DNA of 64,000 nt. Source: CAYHHI01 sp964356335 (GTDB lineage Bacteria; Arandabacterota; Arandabacteria; Arandabacterales; Arandabacteraceae). Below are positions 25,892 through 33,728 of the stretch, piece by piece. The position numbers and the translations under genes were made by a program. The notes beneath the pieces are model-generated. The model did not search any database, was not told the DNA's origin, and saw only the letters and a program-made list of their open reading frames with translations. Every line of letters begins with the position of its first letter. Positions within the stretch are counted from its first letter, which is position 1. The stretch is taken from the NCBI GenBank assembly GCA_964356335.1, contig CAYHHI010000007.1, positions 1 through 64,000 of the forward strand, given 5' to 3'.

Positions 25892-26779
25892 ATGGAAGAC
25901 TTCGTTTGCGGATATGTCGCGGTAGCAGGGAGACCCAATGTCGGCAAGTCAACCCTGGTTAACAAGCTCGTAAGCTATCCGCTTTCCATAATATCACGCA
26001 AGCCGCAAACCACACGGCACAAGCTGCTTGGGATACTGAGTGGGGATACGTACCAGATCATCTTCCTGGATAGCCCTGGCTTAATGGTTCCCAAGTATGC
26101 TCTCCAGAAACTCATGGTGAAGACTGCCTGGTCGGTGATTGAGGAAGCGGACCTGGTCTTGCTTCTCACCGGGCCCCGCGAGGATGATCTCAATGGAGAA
26201 ACGGGAATCCTCACACATCTCAGGCGTGGCAATAAGAAGGCCGTTCTGGCCATCAATAAAATAGACTTGGTGAGGAAATCCGACCTCTTGCCCTTGATCG
26301 AGTTCTACCGGAGTCTGTATCCCTTTGCTGAGATCGTTCCAATCTCGGCCCTGAAGGACGACGGGCTTGCGCTTCTCAAAGACCTGATCATCTCCAACCT
26401 GCCACACCAGCCTCCTTTCTATCCTCCGGGTGAGGTCACTGATCGGCCGCAGAGGTTTTTTGTCGGTGAAATCATAAGGCAGAAGGTATTCGAACAGTTC
26501 GGGGACGAGATCCCGTACTCGGTTGCGGTCGTAGTCGACGAGTACAAGGAGCGGGCGAGCGGCAAGGACTATGTAAGAGCGATTGTGGTCTGTGAGAAGG
26601 CGAGCCAGAAAGGGATCTTGATCGGCAAACGCGGCGAAGCGATCAAGAGACTCGGGAAGGCTGCGAGGGCCGAAATCGAAGGCTTCGTCGGAAAGGAAGT
26701 CTTTCTTGAGCTCAAAGTTGACGTCAGAGAAAACTGGGGGAGGGAGGAGCGCACAGTAAAGCAGCTCGGACAAACCTGA
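25892..26779 (+). CDS. era: GTPase Era
   Basis: Ribosome-assembly GTPase that binds the 3' end of 16S rRNA. G1 is G-R-P-N-V-G-K-S (residues 12-19), G3 is D-S-P-G (instead of the more common D-T-P-G) and G4 is N-K-I-D. A C-terminal KH domain has I-L-I-G-K-R-G-E-A-I-K-R-L-G. Length is 295 residues. GGGAGG lies upstream of the ATG. The gene is the second of a two-gene unit with the exported protein before it. Confidence 0.94.
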   Translation: MEDFVCGYVAVAGRPNVGKSTLVNKLVSYPLSIISRKPQTTRHKLLGILSGDTYQIIFLDSPGLMVPKYALQKLMVKTAWSVIEEADLVLLLTGPREDDLNGETGILTHLRRGNKKAVLAINKIDLVRKSDLLPLIEFYRSLYPFAEIVPISALKDDGLALLKDLIISNLPHQPPFYPPGEVTDRPQRFFVGEIIRQKVFEQFGDEIPYSVAVVVDEYKERASGKDYVRAIVVCEKASQKGILIGKRGEAIKRLGKAARAEIEGFVGKEVFLELKVDVRENWGREERTVKQLGQT

Positions 26780-26930
26780 GGGCGACGTCCTTCCTGAATT
26801 ATCGGCACATGCCGCAGATAGGCTCCTGACCTAGAGGATCTTCTCGCTGCTGGAACAACGGCTTATGAGGATGGACACGGCGAAGGAGGCGCACAGAGGC
26901 AGACGTGACCAGACAAGTGTACAGGGGAGG

Positions 26931-28298
26931 CTATCTGAGAAGCACTAGTTTCTTGGTGAGGTGCCTGGTCTGGCCTGCCCTGAGGACGCAGAAGTAGAAC
27001 CCGCTTGCAACCGGAGTACCGTACTGGTTTTCCCCATTCCAGACCACGGCGTGATCACCTTTGGCATGCTCGAGGTTAACGAGGTTCCGGACTACTCGTC
27101 CGCTGACATCGTATATGCTTACTTGAGCCGGCATATCACCGTCCACGGTGAACCTCACGGTCGCTGGAAGTATGGACACACAGGCTTCATCCAGAACCAG
27201 ATTGAGGCCGCCTGATGAGTACAGGTCCTTTCTCGGGAAATCATCAGACTGGCTATTGCCAAGAAACCGCGATGAGAGGGCCTCGTCTATGTTCAGGATT
27301 TTCATGCGATGCTCGAGAGCATAATCGATCACGTCAGCAAGCATCTCCCGATCAACGCATGTGGGCAGGCCGGTGCAGTCATCGACGACGATGTGGTTGT
27401 TAAGAATGTACCACCCGCCGTACGCCATGACGCTATCCATCCGCTGCTTGTAGTAGTTGAAAGGTCTTGAGCCTGCGGTCACATCCCATTTCAAGAGATA
27501 TGGGTCCACCTGTTCGATCCGTGGATTGGAGCCTTGCCATCCACGGCAGGATTCGTAGTATAGCTTAGAAGCCTCAATCACCGGATAACTGCAGGCTCCG
27601 TAAGGCAGAGAGAGGTGCTTGGCCGGGAACCCTCTTGCCTGCAGTTCGGCCTTCGACTGGCTGAGTTCATAGTGCAATGTCACGCTGTCTACCTGGCTCA
27701 GAGCCTTGTGTGTCATACTGTGACTGCCGATATCCCACCCGGCTTCCTGGAGTGCACTGACCTGATCCCATGACATGTAAAAGCCCCAATTGATCCAGCT
27801 TGGTACTATGTAGGCAGTAGCCGTGACACCCTTGCTCTCGAGCAACGGGAGAGCGGCGCTATAAACCGTTTCATGGCCGTCATCGAAAGTGAGCGTCATC
27901 AAGGCGGACTGGCCTGCGATGGTGACCGATCTTGTGAGGGTCCCGTGGGCGGCCGTTTGGATCTGGGCTGTGACTTCATAATCGACAGCCTCGGCAAATA
28001 CGCACGATGGAGTCATGCCTTTCGTGTCGACCAGGCCGTCACCGTTGAGATCCCAGTATGCTTCGATGAGCGAATCACTGCCTGCCACTGTGCTGAGCCT
28101 GAAGTCAACTCCGAAGGGAACAACGCCCCATTGCCTGCTGGGCATGATCTGGACATTGAATGGGTCCTCCGGGGCGTGCCAGGCACACCCAGTGGGATAG
28201 ACAGGTTCCGTGGGAAGATTGCTTGCGGTCGCGGGGTAGGCGCTCACAAAAACGACAAGCACCAGAAGGAATTGCGCTGATTTCATCATAGGTTTCAC
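26931..28298 (-). CDS. Secreted polysaccharide deacetylase with FlgD/type IX-like C-terminal domain
   Basis: A 455-residue carbohydrate esterase family 4 protein. A signal peptide covers residues 1-25. Residues 45-130 look like a PKD-like domain carrying a calcium-type loop D-L-N-G-D-G-L-V-D. The NodB catalytic domain has motif 1 T-F-D-D-G-H-E and motif 2 S-H-S-M-T-H. The C-terminal 85 residues have I-Y-D-V-S-G-R-V-V, V-V-W-N-G-E-N, G-F-Y-F-C and final T-K-K-L-V-L-L-R, the pattern of type IX-like sorting or FlgD-Ig domains. It would remove acetyl groups from an extracellular glycan. Start is GTG at 28298; an ATG three codons later is possible. Confidence 0.88.
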   Translation of the reverse strand: MKPMMKSAQFLLVLVVFVSAYPATASNLPTEPVYPTGCAWHAPEDPFNVQIMPSRQWGVVPFGVDFRLSTVAGSDSLIEAYWDLNGDGLVDTKGMTPSCVFAEAVDYEVTAQIQTAAHGTLTRSVTIAGQSALMTLTFDDGHETVYSAALPLLESKGVTATAYIVPSWINWGFYMSWDQVSALQEAGWDIGSHSMTHKALSQVDSVTLHYELSQSKAELQARGFPAKHLSLPYGACSYPVIEASKLYYESCRGWQGSNPRIEQVDPYLLKWDVTAGSRPFNYYKQRMDSVMAYGGWYILNNHIVVDDCTGLPTCVDREMLADVIDYALEHRMKILNIDEALSSRFLGNSQSDDFPRKDLYSSGGLNLVLDEACVSILPATVRFTVDGDMPAQVSIYDVSGRVVRNLVNLEHAKGDHAVVWNGENQYGTPVASGFYFCVLRAGQTRHLTKKLVLLR

Positions 28299-28558
28299 GT
28301 TCTGTCTCTTCCAGGGTATTCCATTCCCAAGGGCGGACCGCTCCTAGTCCCCGACGTCAGCCCCCCCGAATATACACTTATTTTATCACATTCTGGGCGA
28401 TTCCGGAAGCACGATTTCTGTCCTCTGGGGATTCGGAGCAGACATCATGCCCCCTGACTCCTACCACCCTGCGGGAGGTCTGGCCCTTGCCTGGATGGGT
28501 GGGTGTGCCGGGCGCATTCATGGGTGCGGCAAGTGCCTATCGGATTGTGATCAGGCTT

Positions 28559-29632
28559 TCATTCATAGGCCGGAGACCATTTGCCGATATGCTTTACGAT
28601 CGTGGCAATCAGCTTCACAAGATGGTCATAGTCCCGAAGACTCATTACTTCGGTGGGTGAGTGAACATATCGAACAGGGACTGCCAGGGCCATCATTGCT
28701 GCGCCGAGAGTCTGGAGTGCGGCCCCATCGGTCGCTCCGCCGGTCACGGCGACTTGCAGGGGGATGCCTTCCCCGGCAGCCGCCTCGCTAATCTGCTTCA
28801 TCAGCGTTCTTGAAGCGAAGGCCAATCGGTCGAGCATCCTCAAGACAGGGCCATCGCCCGGCCTCACTGCGGAAAGATGAAATTCAACCTGCGGAGAATC
28901 ACCCGTCGTACAGGAATCAACAGCGATCGCAAAGTCAGGCCTCAACGTATTCCCGAGCACCTCGGCACCCCTGAGGCCGAGTTCCTCCTGGACCGACCAT
29001 GCAAAGGACACCCTGAGATTGAGGGCATCGATTTCTATCAATTCGAGGGCTTCTATCAACGCGGCACAGCCCAGTCTATCGTCAAAACCCCGGCTGGCAA
29101 CCAGGCCATTGGCGAGCATGCAGAAGTGCTTTCTCAAGATTATCGGGGTCAGCTTCGAAATACCGAGATCTTCCGTCTCCCGTCTCGACCTTGTTCCCAG
29201 ATCCACCAAGATGTCTTCGATCTTCACGACCTCAGACATCTCCTTCGTTCGGTCCTTCATGAGGTGCGGCGGCTTGATCCCAATCACGCCGGGAACAGGC
29301 TCGCGCCTTCCTTCGGGATAGATGTCAACGACTCTCCCGACCAGTACCCGTTCATCGATACCCCCGACGGCTCTCACTCTCAGATAACCGCTGTCCTCGA
29401 TGTGCCGTACCACCAGCCCTATCTCGTCCATGTGCGCAACGAAGACGGCATGCTTCTCGCCTTTGCCGAGGGTGAGGATGAGATTCCCCATGGCGTCAAC
29501 CTTGGTGCTGCCGAACTTCGAAACCTTGCCCCTGATCTTGTCACGGATGGGGTCTTCCCAGCCGGAAACTCCCGGCGTGAAAATCAGTTCTTTAAGAAGG
29601 TCGAGATGCCTGCTAAGTTTCTCGTCAACCAT
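28559..29632 (-). CDS. M42-family aminopeptidase
   Basis: A 357-residue cytosolic metallo-aminopeptidase of the FrvX/glutamyl aminopeptidase family. F-T-P-G-V-S-G-W-E near the start, the first metal His in V-A-H-M-D-E-I-G, R-G-F-D-D-R-L-G-C (metal Asp) and Q-E-E-L-G-L-R-G (catalytic Glu pair) are all in place. The last metal His lies in R-Y-V-H-S-P-T-E. Works as large oligomers that trim peptides. No signal peptide. TTGGAGG precedes the ATG and a strong promoter lies upstream. Confidence 0.93.
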   Translation of the reverse strand: MVDEKLSRHLDLLKELIFTPGVSGWEDPIRDKIRGKVSKFGSTKVDAMGNLILTLGKGEKHAVFVAHMDEIGLVVRHIEDSGYLRVRAVGGIDERVLVGRVVDIYPEGRREPVPGVIGIKPPHLMKDRTKEMSEVVKIEDILVDLGTRSRRETEDLGISKLTPIILRKHFCMLANGLVASRGFDDRLGCAALIEALELIEIDALNLRVSFAWSVQEELGLRGAEVLGNTLRPDFAIAVDSCTTGDSPQVEFHLSAVRPGDGPVLRMLDRLAFASRTLMKQISEAAAGEGIPLQVAVTGGATDGAALQTLGAAMMALAVPVRYVHSPTEVMSLRDYDHLVKLIATIVKHIGKWSPAYE

Positions 29633-29664
29633 GCTGCGCCTCCAATCACGTTGGCCAGAAGTCC

Positions 29665-29693
29665 ATTCTATACCCTTCTGCCTTGAGTGTCAA
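29665..29693 (-). promoter_or_regulatory. Promoter for the M42 aminopeptidase gene
   Basis: On the minus strand TTGACA (29693-29688), 17 bases, TAGAAT (29670-29665): a near-consensus sigma-70 promoter about 33 bases before the start codon. Confidence 0.7.
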
Positions 29694-29792
29694 TTCGCAG
29701 CGTCACGTCAAATCCTTTTCGGGAGCGCGTCTTTCAGGATCATCGCTCTCGGATTCTCATCCAGGGTTCCGAAGGGCAGCTCCAAACGAATG

Positions 29793-29821
29793 TTGACATG
29801 GATGGCCACTTGGGGTTTAAA
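29793..29821 (+). promoter_or_regulatory. Promoter for the lipoprotein/barrel gene pair
   Basis: TTGACA (29793-29798), 17 bases, TTTAAA (29816-29821), in the gap divergent from the M42 gene. Confidence 0.55.
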
Positions 29822-29862
29822 TATGTTCCATGGTGTTAACGCCTGCGAAAGGAGGGCGACGT

Positions 29863-30768
29863 ATGAGGTTTGCAGTCTTGTTTCTATTGCTGGTACTCGT
29901 TGGTGGGTGCAACCTGTACAGCCCCTTCTATGACGAAGGGAAAAGCGACGATCTCGATGATATCAAGGGTGATGTCCAGGCCGCGCTCGAAAGGGGCGAG
30001 CCCGACAAAGCCTATGAGTACGCTGTGCGAGGAATTAAGAAGCATCCCGACTGTGTGAGCCTGTACTACCTTGGAGCCGTCGCCAAGGTGCAGGACGCAG
30101 ACGTCGGTTTCACTGACTTTGCCTCCATGCTGAGAGGTGAGGACGGGGGAAGCGATCTTGCCTTGGGGCGACCTCCTCTTTACTGGAGTGTTGCCGCAGG
30201 TGAGACGACTTTCTTCCTTGATCTTTCACCCGAGAAGCTGGCGACGATGGCCATGGCCTTCAATACCAGCTACGATCTACTTGAGGAAGCAGCCGATTTG
30301 GTCGCACAGGGGAAGGCGACCCCAGAGGAACTCGAGGATTTTGAAGGGGACATCCAGCTGGGATTAGGGATCTCAGGTCTTCTTACGGCGATACTCACCG
30401 TGCTGGATTACAGCCACGATCTCGATGACGAAGATGGCTTTGTGCTGAATCCGTTGATCAAGGCTTATGAGTTTGAGGGAGGTGGGTGGGCCTTCACGGC
30501 GACTGTCGATCCATCTGACATCTGCAAGTCGATGCCCTGGCTCGTCGTGGCCCAGGAAGCTCTGTATGATCACTACCGGGGTGTCGTGGGGGGCGATTTG
30601 CCTGCTGATATTCCGAGCGGCTACCAGTTTATCAAAACGGAATTCTGGACCGACCCCACCATAGACACCGGAACCGTTACCGGTGAGTTCTTCGCGAATG
30701 TTCACGACGGCATTGTGAGCTTCCACGAAAAGTATTCTTGCAGCACAGAGGTGAGAAGCCATGAATAG
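29863..30768 (+). CDS. Lipoprotein of unknown function, possibly TPR-like
   Basis: A 301-residue protein with a lipoprotein signal (L-V-L-V-G-G-C at the cleavage site, Cys about residue 17). The mature part is acidic and mostly helical-looking. An early segment (A-L-E-R-G-E-P-D-K-A-Y-E-Y-A, then Y-Y-L-G-A) resembles one tetratricopeptide repeat. The ATG at 29863 has AAGGAGGG upstream, better than an in-frame ATG at 29830. It overlaps the next gene by 8 bases, so the two proteins probably work together at the outer membrane. No specific family recognised. Confidence 0.75.
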   Translation: MRFAVLFLLLVLVGGCNLYSPFYDEGKSDDLDDIKGDVQAALERGEPDKAYEYAVRGIKKHPDCVSLYYLGAVAKVQDADVGFTDFASMLRGEDGGSDLALGRPPLYWSVAAGETTFFLDLSPEKLATMAMAFNTSYDLLEEAADLVAQGKATPEELEDFEGDIQLGLGISGLLTAILTVLDYSHDLDDEDGFVLNPLIKAYEFEGGGWAFTATVDPSDICKSMPWLVVAQEALYDHYRGVVGGDLPADIPSGYQFIKTEFWTDPTIDTGTVTGEFFANVHDGIVSFHEKYSCSTEVRSHE

Positions 30769-31882
30769 AGCCATCGTCATTTTCGGTCTTATCCTGGCTA
30801 TCTCTACAACAGCTTTCGCCAGGGAGAGCACTGAGATCATAAGTGCGCGCTATCTAGGTATGGGAGGCTGTTTCGTTGCGGGTGAACGTGACAGGACGAT
30901 GCTCTTCGCCAATCCCGCCGCCCTTGACAGACCCGATGGAAGAATGATCACCGTGATGGGTGTCGCCTCAACAATAAACTCCAAGACCGCCGATGTCCTC
31001 GGGTTCATCCTTGATCATCGCGACGACTTCGCGGACATTAGTGATATGTCGGAGACGGAGCAGAACGACTTCTTCGACTTGATCGTCAGGGAAATAAACT
31101 TCAAGCGGATGAATTTCATGCTTTCAACCGTGCCCTTTGGTTGGATCCAGAAGCCGCTGGGAGGCGCCCTGTTCACTGACTCGCGTATATCAGGGATGGC
31201 CTTCAACGGGGCGAGTGGCACGCCACTTGTTGATTTTTCCGTCAGACAGGATTTCGGCGGCATAGTAGGATATAGCTATGGTTGGAACGGCATCCAGTCG
31301 TTTCTCCCCAACAGGCTTTCGGTCGGAGCCAGCCTCAAGTACATCCATCGGAGCGCCTATTCCATCCGTGAGACCATAACGGAGTTGAGCGATGGGGAAG
31401 CGGGGGAGATCATGAACGGGACGACTGTCGGCCTTGATCTGGGCCTGCTCTATGACATCAACCCCAGTATCTGTGTCGGCACTGCCCTGTATGACGCTCT
31501 CGCAAGCGATATCCAATGGAAGGGCGATGAGTCTGATTTCTCGAGAATACAGCCGGGGGACAAGGAGGAGATCGAACCCTCGCTCAGAGTGGGATTCACG
31601 TACAATCTTCCCTGGAAGGTGCAGTATGTACACTCGCCGCTTCTGGCGTTTGATCTCAATGAACCCTTTGATGGCGACATCACCTTCTTTAAGAAACTCC
31701 ACATCGGGGCAGAGGCGTCCCTCTTTAGAGACTGGTTCAAGGTGAGAATCGGGGTCTCCCAAGGATATCCTACCATTGGCTTGAGTGTGTGGTCCTTCAC
31801 GTACGCCTACTACGCTGAAGAAAGCGGCCGCCATGCGGGCCAGATTCCCGATCATAGACATGTGCTCTGTTTTGGGCTGTGA
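30761..31882 (+). CDS. Outer membrane beta-barrel protein, PorV/UPF0164-like
   Basis: A 373-residue exported protein with a signal peptide (residues 1-21). The mature N-terminus A-R-Y-L-G-M-G-G-C-F-V-A followed by F-A-N-P-A-A-L is the hallmark of the PorV/PorQ/UPF0164 FadL-like barrels common in FCB bacteria. Many alternating amphipathic strands follow. The predicted end (G-R-H-A-G-Q-I-P-D-H-R) looks unlike a barrel terminus; a late frameshift or an unusual tail is possible. Translationally coupled to the preceding lipoprotein. PorV in other species is part of the type IX machinery, which would fit the sorting domains on two proteins in this window, but that link is only inferred. Confidence 0.75.
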   Translation: MNRAIVIFGLILAISTTAFARESTEIISARYLGMGGCFVAGERDRTMLFANPAALDRPDGRMITVMGVASTINSKTADVLGFILDHRDDFADISDMSETEQNDFFDLIVREINFKRMNFMLSTVPFGWIQKPLGGALFTDSRISGMAFNGASGTPLVDFSVRQDFGGIVGYSYGWNGIQSFLPNRLSVGASLKYIHRSAYSIRETITELSDGEAGEIMNGTTVGLDLGLLYDINPSICVGTALYDALASDIQWKGDESDFSRIQPGDKEEIEPSLRVGFTYNLPWKVQYVHSPLLAFDLNEPFDGDITFFKKLHIGAEASLFRDWFKVRIGVSQGYPTIGLSVWSFTYAYYAEESGRHAGQIPDHRHVLCFGL

Positions 31883-31931
31883 GGAGGCTTCTGGCTTTTG
31901 ATGGTTGTGGCTTGAGGGAGGTGTCCGATAA

Positions 31932-32414
31932 GTGGAAATAAGGTCGGTGCGGATAAGCATGCCCGAGGGGGCTAATGTAATCGCAGGGCAGACCCATTTT
32001 ATTAAGACGGTCGAGGATCTATACGAAATCTTCACGGGCTCGGTTCCGGGCATCAAGTTCGGAATTGCCTTTTGTGAGGCCTCAGGGGATTGCCTTGTCA
32101 GGTGGGACGGCAATGACGATGAGCTTTCCAAGGCTGCCATCGAGGCTGCCAAAAGCGTTGCCGCTGGCCACTTCTTCATCGCCTTCATAAGAGATGCCTA
32201 TCCCATAAACCTTTTGCCGGCCATTAAGATGTGTCCGGAGATCTGCAACATCTTCTGCGCAACTGCAAATCCAGTTGAATTGCTGGTTGTCGAGTCTGAG
32301 CAGGGCAGGGGAGTTGTTGGCGTGATTGACGGCTTCAGGCCCAAAGGCATTGAGGATGAAGCCGGCAAGAAATGGCGGAAGCATCTCCTGAGGAAAATCG
32401 GCTACAAATTGTGA
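31932..32414 (+). CDS. Adenosine-specific kinase family protein (PF04008)
   Basis: A 160-residue protein of the archaeal-type 'adenosine-specific kinase' family. Characteristic segments include P-G-I-K-F-G-I-A-F-C-E-A-S-G, G-H-F-F-I-A-F-I-R-D-A-Y-P and the C-terminal V-V-G-V-I-D-G. The family name comes from structural and binding work; its cellular role is not firmly known. GTG start with GGGAGG upstream. It is a monocistronic unit ending at the terminator at 32481-32507. Confidence 0.88.
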   Translation: MEIRSVRISMPEGANVIAGQTHFIKTVEDLYEIFTGSVPGIKFGIAFCEASGDCLVRWDGNDDELSKAAIEAAKSVAAGHFFIAFIRDAYPINLLPAIKMCPEICNIFCATANPVELLVVESEQGRGVVGVIDGFRPKGIEDEAGKKWRKHLLRKIGYKL

Positions 32415-32480
32415 GAGTGGAATGATGGCAGCGAGGTGTGCATGCTGCCATGTCTTGCCGTCTCGTGGGAACCAAAGAAT

Positions 32481-32507
32481 ACGCCCAGCGGGTTACCCGC
32501 TGGGCGT
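32481..32507. terminator. Bidirectional terminator between convergent genes
   Basis: ACGCCCAGCGGG, loop TTA, CCCGCTGGGCGT: a perfect 12-base-pair stem between the kinase gene (plus) and asnA (minus), followed by TTTC on the plus strand and ATTCT on the minus strand. It can serve both transcripts. Confidence 0.75.
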
Positions 32508-32530
32508 TTCAGTATTCGAGTCAGACACCT

Positions 32531-33673
32531 CTACTCAAGAACGCGGATGTTCTTCTTGACGCAGATCTCTCGGAGTTCCTTGGGCCATACGGTGACGCTG
32601 ACCTCACCGAGGTGAGCCTTCCGGAGAAGAAGCATGGTGGTCCTGGATTGACCGATGCCACCACCGATCGATAGCGGGATCTGGTCATTCATGATCGCCT
32701 GGTGGTATGGCAGCTTAAGGAAGTCGAGCTGGCCCGTGATCTCAAGCTGGTTCCTGAGCGTCTCCTTGGTGACGCGGATGCCCATGGAGGTCAGCTCGTG
32801 GCGGCGCTTGGTGATGTGGTTCCAGATGAGAATGTCGCCATTGAGGCCGCGCATTGGTTGACCATCCTCGGAGACCGTCTCAGTTACCCAATCATCATAG
32901 TCGGCGGCTCGCATCTCGTGCGGGTAGCCGTCCTTCAGGATCCATCCTATGCCGATTATGAAGATCGCAGGGTAGTGCTCCGAGATCACCTTGGTCTCAC
33001 GCTGCTTGCGCGGGAGGTCCGGGTACATGTCGAGGATTTCCTCGGCGTGCAGGAACTTGAGCTCCTCCGGCAGGTTCGGGAAGCGCGGGTCCCTTAGCTG
33101 AGGGTACATGCCCTGGACCATCTTCTCCGCACCGACGATCACCTTCCAGATTCTCCGAACAGTGTCCTTGAGATAGTTCAGGTTGCGCTGGTCCGCGGCG
33201 ATAACCTTTTCCCAATCCCACTGGTCCACGTAGGAGGAGTGGTCGTGATCGAGGAAGTAGTCCTTGCGCACGGCGCGCATGTCGGTATTGATCCCCTCAC
33301 CGACCTTGCAGTTGAACTGCCTCAGGGCCATCCTTTTCCACTTGGTTGCCGCCTGCACGACCTGGGCATTGATCCGTTTCTCAAGGCCGAGCCCGCAGGG
33401 AAACTCTACCGGAGTGCGCGAACCGTCGCGATCCAGATAATCGTTGACACCGCTCTCCCGGTCCACGATAAGCGGCACTTCGACTGTGAATAGGTTGAGC
33501 TCCTTATTCAAGTTGTCCTCGACATAACGCTTGACCGCACGCAGCGCTATCTGCGTCTCTTTGGGATCGAGGATCGACCTGTAATTGTCCGGCAGGATCT
33601 TCTCCACCTCTGCATATGTGCTGACACCCGGACCCGCAAGGTCGGCTTTCTTATCCATCTTCAGGTTTTCCAT
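32531..33673 (-). CDS. asnA: Aspartate-ammonia ligase (asparagine synthetase A)
   Basis: Makes asparagine from aspartate, ammonia and ATP using a class II aminoacyl-tRNA-synthetase-like fold. Recognisable segments are F-T-V-E-V-P-L-I-V, N-T-D-M-R-A-V-R-K-D, S-S-Y-V-D-Q-W-D-W-E-K-V-I and a late S-I-G-G-G-I-G-Q-S-R-T-T-M-L-L-L. Length is 380 residues against about 330 in E. coli; the extra residues are mainly at the N-terminus. AGGAGGG lies upstream of the ATG. The gene is 55 bases downstream of the dehydratase gene on the same strand and probably in its operon. Confidence 0.94.
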   Translation of the reverse strand: MENLKMDKKADLAGPGVSTYAEVEKILPDNYRSILDPKETQIALRAVKRYVEDNLNKELNLFTVEVPLIVDRESGVNDYLDRDGSRTPVEFPCGLGLEKRINAQVVQAATKWKRMALRQFNCKVGEGINTDMRAVRKDYFLDHDHSSYVDQWDWEKVIAADQRNLNYLKDTVRRIWKVIVGAEKMVQGMYPQLRDPRFPNLPEELKFLHAEEILDMYPDLPRKQRETKVISEHYPAIFIIGIGWILKDGYPHEMRAADYDDWVTETVSEDGQPMRGLNGDILIWNHITKRRHELTSMGIRVTKETLRNQLEITGQLDFLKLPYHQAIMNDQIPLSIGGGIGQSRTTMLLLRKAHLGEVSVTVWPKELREICVKKNIRVLE

Positions 33674-33728
33674 CTACATCCCTCCTGATTTCCGTGTGGG
33701 AAAACACTACTCTTCTTGGCTTCCGTTC

